Below are positions 26,489 through 34,952 of a DNA stretch of 64,000 nt, in pieces. Positions within the stretch are counted from its first letter, which is position 1, and each line of letters opens with the position of its first letter. This DNA comes from Bacteroidota bacterium. Its GTDB lineage: Bacteria > Bacteroidota > Ignavibacteria > OLB7. The DNA lies in assembly GCA_018266795.1 (NCBI GenBank), contig JAFDZV010000033.1, positions 1 to 64,000 of the forward strand. Direction: 5' to 3'. The translations under genes were made by a program, and so were the position numbers. Below the pieces are notes generated by a model. That model made no database searches. It was not told where the DNA came from and worked only from the letters and a program-made list of their open reading frames with translations.

Positions 26489-28453
26489 ATGTTGGTAACA
26501 GTCATGCGGGCGGCAGTTCGCACCATTCTCCTCATTGCACTTTCCGGTGTGGCGGCCGTGCAATCCTCCCGAATGTATGCGCAGGGCGTGCCGCAGCTGG
26601 ATCCCGCGGCATCGGGGAAATATTTCGTGGTCGCGTTTCCGGACACGGTGCACAACACACTGGATGTGCGCTATCCGAACAATCGCGTGCAGGATGAGCT
26701 TACGTTGTGGCTCTTCTCTTCAGTAGGAACGAAGGTAACCATCATCAGCGGCGTTGGAACGGTCAATGCTGTCCAACTGGCGGCCCACGAGTTCACGGCG
26801 TTCAAGACCTCCGCCTTTTCACCCGTCATCACCTTCAACCAGGCCTCGCGCAACACACTCCGGGTGATGGCGGATACGCCCATCGTGGTGTACAGCTACG
26901 TGGCGAGCATTCAGGGATTGGAGGCGTGGACGCCGATCCCCGTGGATCGATGGGGAACGTCGTATCGTGTTGCATCGCTCCCCGGAACCAAGGTGGAGAA
27001 CGTTGGTATTGCCGGTGAAACAACGGTGCCGACCATACCTGCCCCCGCCCCGGCAACGGCGCTGGTGATCGCCGGGTACGACGGTACGCACGTGAGCTTC
27101 CATCCTCCGAACGGCACCATGCTCAACGGAAACCCGCCGCTGAGTGTTACGCTCAACGAGGGTGAAGCCTTCCAGATCGCGAGCATTGCCGATACAAGCG
27201 GGGACAGGAATGTGATGCAGGAGGATATCGCAGGGATGGAGATCAGCGCTGACAAACCGATCGGCGTCATCAGCGGCAACACGCGCACGCAGACAGCCGC
27301 CGACAGCATGATCGGTGGTCCCGGCTTCCTGGGAAATGCGTACAAGGGAATGCAGATGGAATGGCTTGCACCTGTTGATCAGTACGGCATGCACTTCATG
27401 CACACGCCGACGTGGGATGAGTATCGCCCCGGCCTCAGCTCGCGACTCGAACGTAGTCATGAGTTCGTTCGCGTGTACAATCCCACGAAGGCGTCGATGA
27501 ACGTGCGCTATCGCATGACGAGCAATGCATCCGCCGTATCACTCACGATACCGGCGGAGTCATCACGCGTGCTGGAGCTTGCTTCGGACGATCGCGGAGA
27601 GATCGTGACCGATGCGCCCGCGCAGGTGATCATGCATTCATCGAGCACAATCGGCCCAATCGACAGCACTCCGTGCTTCCGCGGCATCCCCTGCAAATCC
27701 TATTCGGGGTTGGCGGGGTACATGGCCTCGGAAACTCCGCGGGAACAGTGGACAACGTTCGCACCCTACTATGCGCCGGCGAACCCGGCCGGGATGCAGC
27801 ACTACATCAACGTTGTCACCGATACCAACAGTGCCTCGAACATCGTTCGTGAGGATGGCAGTCCCTTTCCGTTCACCGGCCGCATTCCGGGCACGGATCT
27901 GACATGGGGATCAACGGCCGTTACGCCGGGGCAGACACACTGGCTTCAGGGACGCAACGGCGCGCGCTTCGCGGGGATGGTGTACGGCCTCACCAAGGGT
28001 TTCGAGGATTACCGGCCGGGGGCCACGCGCCGGAAGGACGATGGCGTGCAGGTTGCCGGGGCGGGCGCGCATGCCCCGAACCCGCAGCATCCATGTGAGT
28101 ACGAGGAGTACAGCGCCGTATCCTACGGCTATCCGCTTGCTCCGCGCCGCAACGTAGTGGCCGGGCCGTCGTCGGTGATGCCGGGCGCCGCGGTATCAGC
28201 CGGCTATCAACTCGATGCGGTACGCGACGGAGAGAACGTTCACATCCGCTACGCATTCCCGGAGGGGCTTCACGGTGCGCTTGGCGTCTACGACATTCTC
28301 GGCAGGCAGGTAACGGCGTTTGCTGCTCCGACCGCCGGCGCGGGCGATCACAACGTCCTGTGGAATACGCAGGGCATGCCGGCGGGCACATACTACATCA
28401 CACTTGGAACGGAGTCCGGTGCTCGAACCATTCCGATCGTGGTGACGCGTTAA
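26489..28453 (+). CDS. Surface-protein array member 4 (short form): IgGFc-binding-like head joined directly to T9SS-type tail
   Basis: 654 residues from ATG 26489, chosen because CGGAGCAGGC just upstream gives a Shine-Dalgarno at the same place as in its sister gene (29184); ATG 26474 would overlap that motif. Signal peptide core is RTILLIALSGVAAVQ. Head about 30-550: LDPAASGKYFVVAFPDTVHN, YSYVASIQGLEAWTPIPV, VISGNTRTQ, STPCFRGIPC, PREQWTTFAPYYAP, HWLQGRNGARFAG and YEEYSAVSYGYPLAP. Unlike the long members it has no Ig-like modules: 30 residues after the head comes the tail (570-654; VYDILGRQVTAF, MPAGTYYITLGTESG, ending PIVVTR). It is the sister of member 5 and both share duplicated flanks. 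Presumably exported like the others. Confidence 0.86.
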   Translation: MLVTVMRAAVRTILLIALSGVAAVQSSRMYAQGVPQLDPAASGKYFVVAFPDTVHNTLDVRYPNNRVQDELTLWLFSSVGTKVTIISGVGTVNAVQLAAHEFTAFKTSAFSPVITFNQASRNTLRVMADTPIVVYSYVASIQGLEAWTPIPVDRWGTSYRVASLPGTKVENVGIAGETTVPTIPAPAPATALVIAGYDGTHVSFHPPNGTMLNGNPPLSVTLNEGEAFQIASIADTSGDRNVMQEDIAGMEISADKPIGVISGNTRTQTAADSMIGGPGFLGNAYKGMQMEWLAPVDQYGMHFMHTPTWDEYRPGLSSRLERSHEFVRVYNPTKASMNVRYRMTSNASAVSLTIPAESSRVLELASDDRGEIVTDAPAQVIMHSSSTIGPIDSTPCFRGIPCKSYSGLAGYMASETPREQWTTFAPYYAPANPAGMQHYINVVTDTNSASNIVREDGSPFPFTGRIPGTDLTWGSTAVTPGQTHWLQGRNGARFAGMVYGLTKGFEDYRPGATRRKDDGVQVAGAGAHAPNPQHPCEYEEYSAVSYGYPLAPRRNVVAGPSSVMPGAAVSAGYQLDAVRDGENVHIRYAFPEGLHGALGVYDILGRQVTAFAAPTAGAGDHNVLWNTQGMPAGTYYITLGTESGARTIPIVVTR

Positions 28454-28538
28454 GGCCGCAGTCCTGAAACCGGTGTCGAGACGGCCATGCACGTTTCTCC
28501 GCACCGCGCGGAACCCGTTGTGGGCTTCGAATACATGC

Positions 28539-28603
28539 CGACGATATTCCCGGGCCGCATTGCAGCAGCGATGCGGCCCGATGCATTTGCCGGCGCGAGG
28601 TGA
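28539..28603 (+). repeat. Intergenic repeat after array member 4 (65 bp), copy of 31490-31554
   Basis: 61 of 65 bases match the segment 31490-31554 that lies before member 6. Includes a perfect 10-bp hairpin, CGGGCCGCAT / ATGCGGCCCG, at 28551-28580. It marks the right boundary of the duplicated unit. Confidence 0.88.
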
Positions 28604-28987
28604 TTATTTCAACCGGTGAATTACTGCGTTGCCACAGACTGTTCAACAACGGTCAGATGCAAGGCGGCCGTGATGGCGGTAGTGACTCGGTTTGCCGGAG
28701 GACGTGCGCCGAATGGATTGCGCCTATGGTGCTTGTTCACGTTGAACGTGCGCATGCTACCGACGGGTCGTGCCTGACGGCGCTTGCAATACCCGGCATT
28801 GGTGCAGCCGGTCATGCTATCGAGCCGCGTTGCGACGTCCCATCGGTAGGATACGAGCGTATGCAAATCTTCAAGCTCCGGCGGCCCCAGCCCTGCATGC
28901 AGGCACAGACTACTCCCATCGAAATGCAAAGTGAGTCACTACCGTGATGGTCAACGTGTGCCGATGACGTTGTTCAACGGTCTGTTC

Positions 28988-29077
28988 GCGTGGTTGAAGG
29001 AACGTTCCGCATACCTGCGGCAGCGATGCGAGCCGTGTTCCCGTGGAGGGGGCACGGCTCGCTCCGTGTAACACTCC
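28988..29077 (+). repeat. Intergenic repeat copy 2 (90 bp) upstream of array member 5
   Basis: Ungapped copy of 26298-26387 with six substitutions. Its stem-loop (29028-29062) is kept: the changed positions are in the loop or preserve pairing (a G-T pair remains at the internal position). Confidence 0.9.
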
Positions 29078-29183
29078 GGCTGCGCCAAGGTCTAGATGGC
29101 ATTCCCATTCCGGCGGATGAGTTCGTTGCAGGAGTAATGTGTGTGGGGATTTTTCAATCACGTATCCATGCGGAGCCGGCATC

Positions 29184-31127
29184 ATGTCGCGTAAGGTTCT
29201 GTTCCCAATCGCAAGACGCGCCATCCTCCCGTTCATTCTCCTGAGCGCCATGATTGTGCCCGCTTCGGTGGCGTATGCGCAGGGGGGCCCGCAGCTCGAT
29301 CCTGCCGCGTCAGGGAAGTACTTCATGGTCGCGTTTCCGGACACGGTGCACAACACACTGGATGTGCGCTATCCGAACAATCGCGTGCAGGATGAGCTGA
29401 CGTTGTGGTTGTACTCTCCAGTGGCAACAAATGCAACGATCATCAACGGCGTTGGAACGGTCAATGTTGTCCAACTGGCGGCCAATGAATTCACGGCGTT
29501 CAAGCCCTCTGCCTTTTCGCCCGTCATCACCTTCAACCAGATCTCTCGCAACACACTCCGGGTGATGGCGGACACGTCCATCGTTCTCTACTGCTATCTC
29601 GCGAGCGCTCAATGCCTGGAGGCGTGGACGCCGATCCCCGTGGCCGGCTGGGGCGCCACCTATCGGGTCGCCGCGCTTCCCGGGGCCACTGTGGAGGATA
29701 TCGGCACAGCGGGCATAACGGAGGTGCCGAGCACACCGAAGCCCGCGCCGGCGATTGCGCTGGTGGTCGCCGCGCACGACAGCACGCATGTCACGTTTCA
29801 TCCTGCGTTGGGCGTGCGGCTTCTGGGCAATCCCTCGCTGGCGGTTACGTTGAATGAGGGGGATACATACCAGGTGGCGAGCTACGTGGACACATCGCTG
29901 CAGGCGGTGCAGGATGACATCGGAGGAATGGAGATCACGGCCGACAAACCGATCGGCGTTATCAGCGGCAATACGCGCACGCAGACTGCCGGCGACAGCC
30001 TTGTAGGGTTGAGGCTCAAAGGGAACGCCTACAAGGGGCTGCAGATGGAGTGGCTTGCGCCGGTCGAACAATACGGCCGGCGATTCGTTCATACCCCGAC
30101 GTGGGATTCCTATCGTACCGGACTCGGTTCATCGATCGAACGAAAGAGCGAGTTCGTTCGGATCTACAACCCTGCGAACGTTCCGATGAACGGCAGCTAT
30201 CGCATGGAAGGGGACGCAGCCCGCACTCTGTTTTCGGTGGCGCCTGGATCCTCATCCATTCTGCAACTGTCGTCCGCGGCGTTCGGCGAGATCGTCACCG
30301 ATCGTCCCGCGCAGGTGATGATGCATTCCATCAGCGCGATCGGTCCATCCAGGAACGGCTCCGACATTCCCGGCGTGGTGGATCTCGTGTACGAAGGAAT
30401 TACCGGGTACATGGCAACGGAAACGCCGTACGAGCAGTGGACCTCATTTGCTCCGTACTATGCACCGATCGCTCCACAGGGGATGCAGCATCGGGTCAAC
30501 GTTGTCACCGATTCCCTCTCCGCGGCGGACATCATTCGCGAGGATGGAACGCCGTTCGTCTTCTCCAATCACATATCGGGCACGGGCCTTGTGTTCGGAT
30601 CGATGACGGTTACGCCGGGGCAGACCCACTGGCTCCAGGGACGCAATGGCGCGCGCTTCGCCGGAACGGTGTACGGCGTCATGATGGGGACGGAGGAGTA
30701 TCGCCCCGGACATGTAACTCGCAGGAAGGATGGCGGCGAGCAACCTGCCGGCAACGCACAGGTGCCCAGTGAGTACGAGGAGTACAGCGCCGTATCCTAC
30801 GGCTATCCGCTTGCTCCGCGCCGGGACGTGGTGGCCGGGCCGTCGTCGGTGACGCCGGGCGCCGCGGCAGCGGCCGGCTATCTGCTCGATGCGGTGCGCG
30901 ACGGAGAGAACATTCGCATCCGCTATGCGCTCCCGGATGGTCTTCACGGCGTGCTTGCCGTCTACGACATCCTCGGCAGGCCGGTGGCAGCGTTTGCCGC
31001 TCCGGCCGCCGGTGCCGGCGATCACAGTGTCCTGTGGGCTACGCAGGGCATGCCGGCGGGCGCCTACTACATCACACTTGGAACGGAGTCCGGCATGAGG
31101 GTAGTTCCGTACGTGATAGCTCGATAG
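29184..31127 (+). CDS. Surface-protein array member 5 (short form): IgGFc-binding-like head joined directly to T9SS-type tail
   Basis: 647 residues from ATG 29184, preceded by CGGAGCCGGC (Shine-Dalgarno); the open frame from 29139 adds 15 implausible residues. Signal peptide: RRAILPFILLSAMIVPASVAYAQ. The head follows member 4 closely at the start (LDPAASGKYFMVAFPDTVHN, identical run of bases around 29330-29400) but diverges in the middle; the conserved Cys loop is replaced by RNGSDIPGVVDL, so the two cysteines are lost. Tail (565-647): VYDILGRPVAAF, MPAGAYYITLGTESG, ending PYVIAR. No Ig-like modules. Members 4 and 5 together with their flanks are a segmental duplication; the changed central loop suggests divergence of a binding surface (inference). 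Confidence 0.86.
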   Translation: MSRKVLFPIARRAILPFILLSAMIVPASVAYAQGGPQLDPAASGKYFMVAFPDTVHNTLDVRYPNNRVQDELTLWLYSPVATNATIINGVGTVNVVQLAANEFTAFKPSAFSPVITFNQISRNTLRVMADTSIVLYCYLASAQCLEAWTPIPVAGWGATYRVAALPGATVEDIGTAGITEVPSTPKPAPAIALVVAAHDSTHVTFHPALGVRLLGNPSLAVTLNEGDTYQVASYVDTSLQAVQDDIGGMEITADKPIGVISGNTRTQTAGDSLVGLRLKGNAYKGLQMEWLAPVEQYGRRFVHTPTWDSYRTGLGSSIERKSEFVRIYNPANVPMNGSYRMEGDAARTLFSVAPGSSSILQLSSAAFGEIVTDRPAQVMMHSISAIGPSRNGSDIPGVVDLVYEGITGYMATETPYEQWTSFAPYYAPIAPQGMQHRVNVVTDSLSAADIIREDGTPFVFSNHISGTGLVFGSMTVTPGQTHWLQGRNGARFAGTVYGVMMGTEEYRPGHVTRRKDGGEQPAGNAQVPSEYEEYSAVSYGYPLAPRRDVVAGPSSVTPGAAAAAGYLLDAVRDGENIRIRYALPDGLHGVLAVYDILGRPVAAFAAPAAGAGDHSVLWATQGMPAGAYYITLGTESGMRVVPYVIAR

Positions 31128-31218
31128 GCGGCGTCTGATCGTCTGATGTGCCACTGTGAGAGGGTCCGGATTGAGCAAGCTCCGTAAGAGCGGCCTCACT
31201 GTCACCATGGAAGCATGG

Positions 31219-31244
31219 GCCGCTCCCTGCGGGGAGCTTCGATC
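31219..31244 (+). repeat. REP-like palindromic unit, copy 1
   Basis: GCCGCTCCCTGCGGGGAGCT+TCGATC; stem GCTCCC / GGGAGC with TGCG loop. 25 of 26 bases equal copy 2 at 31447-31472. Confidence 0.8.
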
Positions 31245-31446
31245 CGGTGGAAGGTGCGGCGACGCTACAGATGGGACGCTCTGAGACCGAAGCACGGCGC
31301 CGTACAACGTTGATGCACTGCGCCGCCATTGGTGACGTGAACAACACGGCGACGGCCGTACACGCATCGTATCGAATGGCCGTGAACACTTCCCATCGGT
31401 TCGTTGTCGCAGAGTTTGCTCCGCGACGAACCCGGGAATGCAGCCG

Positions 31447-31472
31447 GCCGCTCCCCGCGGGGAGCTTCGATC
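31447..31472 (+). repeat. REP-like palindromic unit, copy 2
   Basis: Same 26-nt unit as 31219-31244 with one T-to-C change that turns the core into a perfect 16-nt palindrome (GCTCCCCGCGGGGAGC). Confidence 0.8.
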
Positions 31473-31489
31473 TGAGAACCATTACTCCG

Positions 31490-31554
31490 CGACGATATCC
31501 CCGGGCCGCATTGCAGCAGCGATGCGGCCCGATGCATTCCCGGGCGCGAGGTGA
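31490..31554 (+). repeat. Duplicated 65-bp intergenic segment with hairpin
   Basis: Copy of 28539-28603 (61/65). The 10-bp stem CGGGCCGCAT / ATGCGGCCCG at 31502-31531 is identical in both copies. Confidence 0.88.
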
Positions 31555-31741
31555 GTGTTCCGCCGGGCGGATTCCACTGGACGCGGATGCGGTTCCCGCC
31601 GTAGGTTGCGGTTCAACGTGCGCCGGCCGCTCAACGCCGGCTGCTCGCGACCCGCGACGTACGCCGCCTGTATCGCAATACGATATTCCGGCATGCGTCC
31701 GCCCGGACCGATCTGCGCCTTCAACCCGAGACCGCATTCAT

Positions 31742-34558
31742 ATGAGTATGAGTTCCAATCGTACGCGCTTCCTACAGTGGTCGGCCGCGTGTGCGTTTCC
31801 GCTGCTGTTCTGGCTTACACTCTTCGCGTCGGGACATGCGCAGGCGGTTGAGCCGGTGCTGGACCCGGATGCTGCGGGAACGTCGTATCTGATCGCCTTC
31901 CCGGACACCACCGGCAACAGGATCGATCCGCGCTTCCCGAACAACCAGGTGCAGACGGAGGCCTCGATCTGGATCTTCACCGCCGTCGCCAACACGGTCA
32001 CGATCACACGCGACGGCGTGCAGACCGTTCTTCGGCTTGCTCCCGGGGCGTTCCAGCAGTATCTGTTCCAGCCGCAGGATCTGGTGGACTCCATCAACAG
32101 GCCAACGCGGCCGATGTGCAGCGTGAAGTCCGAATATCCGGTGGTGATCTACTGCTTCTACATCAGCGCGCAGAGCATGGAGGCATGGACACCGATGCCT
32201 GTGGAGACGTGGGGTACGGAGTACCACTGTGCGATGGCGCCGTGGCAGTTCGTGAAGAATGTGGACTCGCTCACCAGGACGAAGGTGATCACGAAGCAGA
32301 AGCCTGCCCCGTCGGAGTTGCTGGTGATTGCAGCGTTCGACAGCACCCATGTCAACTTCGTGCTCCCGGCCACCGGCACATGGGCGAAGGCGCCGAGCGG
32401 TACCATTACGTTGATGAGCGGACAGGCGTATCAACTGCAGAGCGGGACGGACAGCACGCTCCAGAATCTGGATGGCGCCATCGTGCAGGCGGACAGGCCG
32501 GTGAGCGTGGTGAGCGGCAACACGCGCGCGAAGTTCTCCGCCGATGAATCCGTTACCAGCAATGCGGCGAAGGGTATGCTGGCGGAGGCGATGACGCCGG
32601 TTGAACAGATGGGGCGCCGCTTTCTCTTCATGCCGGACTGGGACGCGCATCGCCCCGGAATCGGCGCCGCCGCGGAGCGGACGCTGGAGTACGTACATCT
32701 CTGCAACGCTCTCGGTGCACCGGACAGCGGCTACTATCTGCAGCCCGGAGGGGCCAACCGTGTGAAGTTCAACGCAGGACCCAATGCAGTTGCGGAGTTC
32801 AGTCTGAGCCAGGCGCTGGCAACGTACTACGAAACCGCGAGGCCCGTGCAGGCAGTGCAGTATGCAGGCGACATCGTACACTTCGACGGCTCCACGCCGT
32901 GCGGCGGCGGCCCGTGTGTGAGCTACAGCACATGGGCGCCCTACATGGTTACGATGGTTCCGCGCGAGCAATGGGTAACGTTTGCTCCGTTCATTGCCCC
33001 GGCGAGCCCTGGCACCATGGTGCACTACATCAATGTTGTTGCCGATACCAATTCGTTTGCAGGCATCGTGATGGAGGATGGAACGCCCTTTCCGTTCACG
33101 CGGAGAGTGACGGGAACCGATCTGATCTGGGGGAGCAGAGGGTTGAGCCCGGGCGAGGCGCACTATCTGACATCGACCAACGGCGCCAGGTTCTGGGGCT
33201 TCGTATACGGCGAGGCGGATGGCGCCGAGGACTTCCGCCCTGGAACCACGGCCGAGTACGAGGAACGCTCCGCGCTCTCCTATGCCTATCCGCTTTCCCC
33301 TTCGCGGAACTCGCTTCTTCCGCTGGACAGTGTGGCCATCGACTCCTCCTATCAGACATGCATGAGGGGGATTCTGCACTATCATTCCGTGAAGGGTACA
33401 GCCGTTGGCCTTCGCTCCGTCCGCCTCGATACGGGGTCTGCCAATGCACGGCTGATCGTTGTGCTTCCCGCACGGGAGGACGAGGTGGTTGGCCGCTCGG
33501 ATGTCACGGTGATGGTTGTGCCGCTGGATACTCTTCAACCGGTCAACGCGCACGTGATCTTCACCGATCGCACGGGGCGCACGATTCGCCGGACCTTCGC
33601 GGCCCGGCCATACGGCGCTCCTGCAAGCCCCAACCTGCTCACTTTCGACAGCCTCGCCGTTGCGAGCGGTCTTCGCAGGACCGTCACGTTCACCAGCAGT
33701 GCGCCGGGGAACGTTATCGCATCATCGGTGAACCTGTTGCACGGCGATACGCACTTCGTGATCGTATCCACGTCGCCACCGCTTCCGGCAACCGTGCCTC
33801 CAGGCGGATCGGTCACGGTAACCGTCGAGACCGTGAACGCGGCAACCGCAGTTGGTGCAGGCGACACGCTTGCACTGCACCTGGATTGCCAGGAGACCCG
33901 TGTGCCGCTTGCCATCGTGAAGTACGATGGCGCCGTGATCCAGGTCCCCGATCTGGACTTCGGAGTCTTCCGCTACGGCGTCGATGGCTCGCGTTCGATT
34001 CCTCTGAAGATCTGCAACGTCGGCGCGGGGCAGATCGGCTTCAGCAATCCGAACGATCCCGCCCGGCCGATCACCTGGGATGACCAGAAGCATTTCTCCA
34101 TTGCTCCCGCGGATCTGAGTGCCCTGGCGATTACGCTGCTCCATGCGGGCGAATGCATATCGCTCGATGTCTTCTGCGCACCGGCGGATACCGGCCGCGT
34201 CACCACCACGGCAAGGATCTGGGGAACAACGCGTCTGGAGCGTGACACATCGGTATGGACAGCCGTTATACATACTGGGGCGGGAGTGAATTCCGATCGT
34301 GTGTGGGGCGGACGGCTGGACGTGAGCCCCACACTGGAAGCGCTGCGCATCGACTATGCACTCGAAGCGGCCACAACTGTGCGGCTGGAAGTATTCGACA
34401 TGCAAGGCATCCGCCTGACTGTTCTCGCGGACGGGCGCATGGAGCCCGGCGAGCATCATGCCGTGTGGAGCACCGCCGGCATGCCGAGCGGCATCTACTA
34501 CGTGCGCCTTGCCGGCACTGGAGCCCACCGTGTTGTCTCCTGCATCGTCGTGCGCTGA
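31742..34558 (+). CDS. Surface-protein array member 6: IgGFc-binding-like head, two Ig-like modules, T9SS-type tail
   Basis: 938 residues from ATG 31742 (or 31748), which opens the signal peptide (FLQWSAACAFPLLFWLTLFA, cleavage after GHAQA). Head about 37-515: LDPDAAGTSYLIAFPDTTGN, IYCFYISAQSMEAWTPMPV, VVSGNTRAK, STPCGGGPC, MVPREQWVTFAPF, HYINVVADTNSF, GTDLIWGS and YEERSALSYAYPLSP. Middle: DRTGRTI linker and two Ig-like modules (LTFDSLAVASGLRRTVTFTS and LDFGVFRYGVDGSRSIPLKI, the latter with SNPNDPARPITWDD). Tail (853-938): VFDMQGIRLTVLADGRMEPG, GMPSGIYYVRLAG, ending CIVVR. The TWDD/TW(P)D insertion in the second Ig module is shared with member 7, suggesting these two are closer relatives. Exported; ligand unknown. 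Confidence 0.87.
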   Translation: MSMSSNRTRFLQWSAACAFPLLFWLTLFASGHAQAVEPVLDPDAAGTSYLIAFPDTTGNRIDPRFPNNQVQTEASIWIFTAVANTVTITRDGVQTVLRLAPGAFQQYLFQPQDLVDSINRPTRPMCSVKSEYPVVIYCFYISAQSMEAWTPMPVETWGTEYHCAMAPWQFVKNVDSLTRTKVITKQKPAPSELLVIAAFDSTHVNFVLPATGTWAKAPSGTITLMSGQAYQLQSGTDSTLQNLDGAIVQADRPVSVVSGNTRAKFSADESVTSNAAKGMLAEAMTPVEQMGRRFLFMPDWDAHRPGIGAAAERTLEYVHLCNALGAPDSGYYLQPGGANRVKFNAGPNAVAEFSLSQALATYYETARPVQAVQYAGDIVHFDGSTPCGGGPCVSYSTWAPYMVTMVPREQWVTFAPFIAPASPGTMVHYINVVADTNSFAGIVMEDGTPFPFTRRVTGTDLIWGSRGLSPGEAHYLTSTNGARFWGFVYGEADGAEDFRPGTTAEYEERSALSYAYPLSPSRNSLLPLDSVAIDSSYQTCMRGILHYHSVKGTAVGLRSVRLDTGSANARLIVVLPAREDEVVGRSDVTVMVVPLDTLQPVNAHVIFTDRTGRTIRRTFAARPYGAPASPNLLTFDSLAVASGLRRTVTFTSSAPGNVIASSVNLLHGDTHFVIVSTSPPLPATVPPGGSVTVTVETVNAATAVGAGDTLALHLDCQETRVPLAIVKYDGAVIQVPDLDFGVFRYGVDGSRSIPLKICNVGAGQIGFSNPNDPARPITWDDQKHFSIAPADLSALAITLLHAGECISLDVFCAPADTGRVTTTARIWGTTRLERDTSVWTAVIHTGAGVNSDRVWGGRLDVSPTLEALRIDYALEAATTVRLEVFDMQGIRLTVLADGRMEPGEHHAVWSTAGMPSGIYYVRLAGTGAHRVVSCIVVR

Positions 34559-34952
34559 TGTTGAAATACCCGGCCGTCGCAATGGGAGCATTGTGAATGA
34601 TGGAACCACATGCTTTGCATTGCCGTGCGACCATTTGCACCGATGCGGGTCTTGGTGTCCACGGGCCGGAACGAAGGATCGTCCCACATCTTCGTGACGC
34701 TCACGCGGCGAACCTCCGCGCGTGATTCCCGCTCGTGTACTCCGGCGCATCATGGCTTCCAGCGTGAGCGCTGCTACGCCATGAAGAACATGGCATGCAG
34801 TCCGCTTCCGCCGGCCGCCGCAACAACAGTTCCTGTCAACATCGAGATGTGCCTCGGAGCCTGCAGGCTTTGTAGCGCCCAACGATAGGAACCCCAAGGT
34901 CGAGGCAGCCGCTTCGATGTCTATCCACTCTTGCAGAGTAATAGGTTCTGCC
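34559..34952. other. Intergenic, no gene seen
   Basis: 394 bp between array members 6 and 7. Overlapping open frames on both strands have no family resemblance. No hairpin with U-tract and no promoter box could be supported. Confidence 0.5.

Larger units (their letters stand above)
28454..29183. other. 730-bp intergenic region with duplicated hairpin-rich segments
   Basis: Between array members 4 and 5. Holds two segments found elsewhere in the array: 28539-28603 (61/65 bases identical to 31490-31554) and 28988-29077 (84/90 identical to 26298-26387). Open frames of about 100 residues on both strands in 28600-28950 lack any family resemblance, signal peptide or ribosome site and are not called. 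Confidence 0.6.
31128..31741. other. 614-bp intergenic region with REP-like palindromes and a duplicated segment
   Basis: Between array members 5 and 6. Contains two copies of a 26-nt palindromic unit (31219-31244 and 31447-31472), the 65-bp duplicate 31490-31554 with its hairpin, and a 15-nt sequence (31264-31278) repeated at 41264-41278 on the far side of the array. The member 6 reading frame is open back to 31247 but shows no coding character before 31742. Confidence 0.6.

Noticed and set aside
24535-26658. 707-codon minus-strand open frame within the surface-protein array
   Set aside because: Antisense to array member 3, runs across its stop and intergenic DNA, and is not similar to anything recognisable; a similar frame appears opposite several array members only because their codon pattern is shared.
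28600-28947. About 100-residue open frames on both strands between array members 4 and 5
   Set aside because: No ribosome site, signal peptide or family features; overlapping frames on both strands point to non-coding DNA.
31247-31741. Upstream extension of array member 6 by 165 codons
   Set aside because: The extension covers REP-like palindromes and a duplicated intergenic segment, and the signal peptide begins at 31742.
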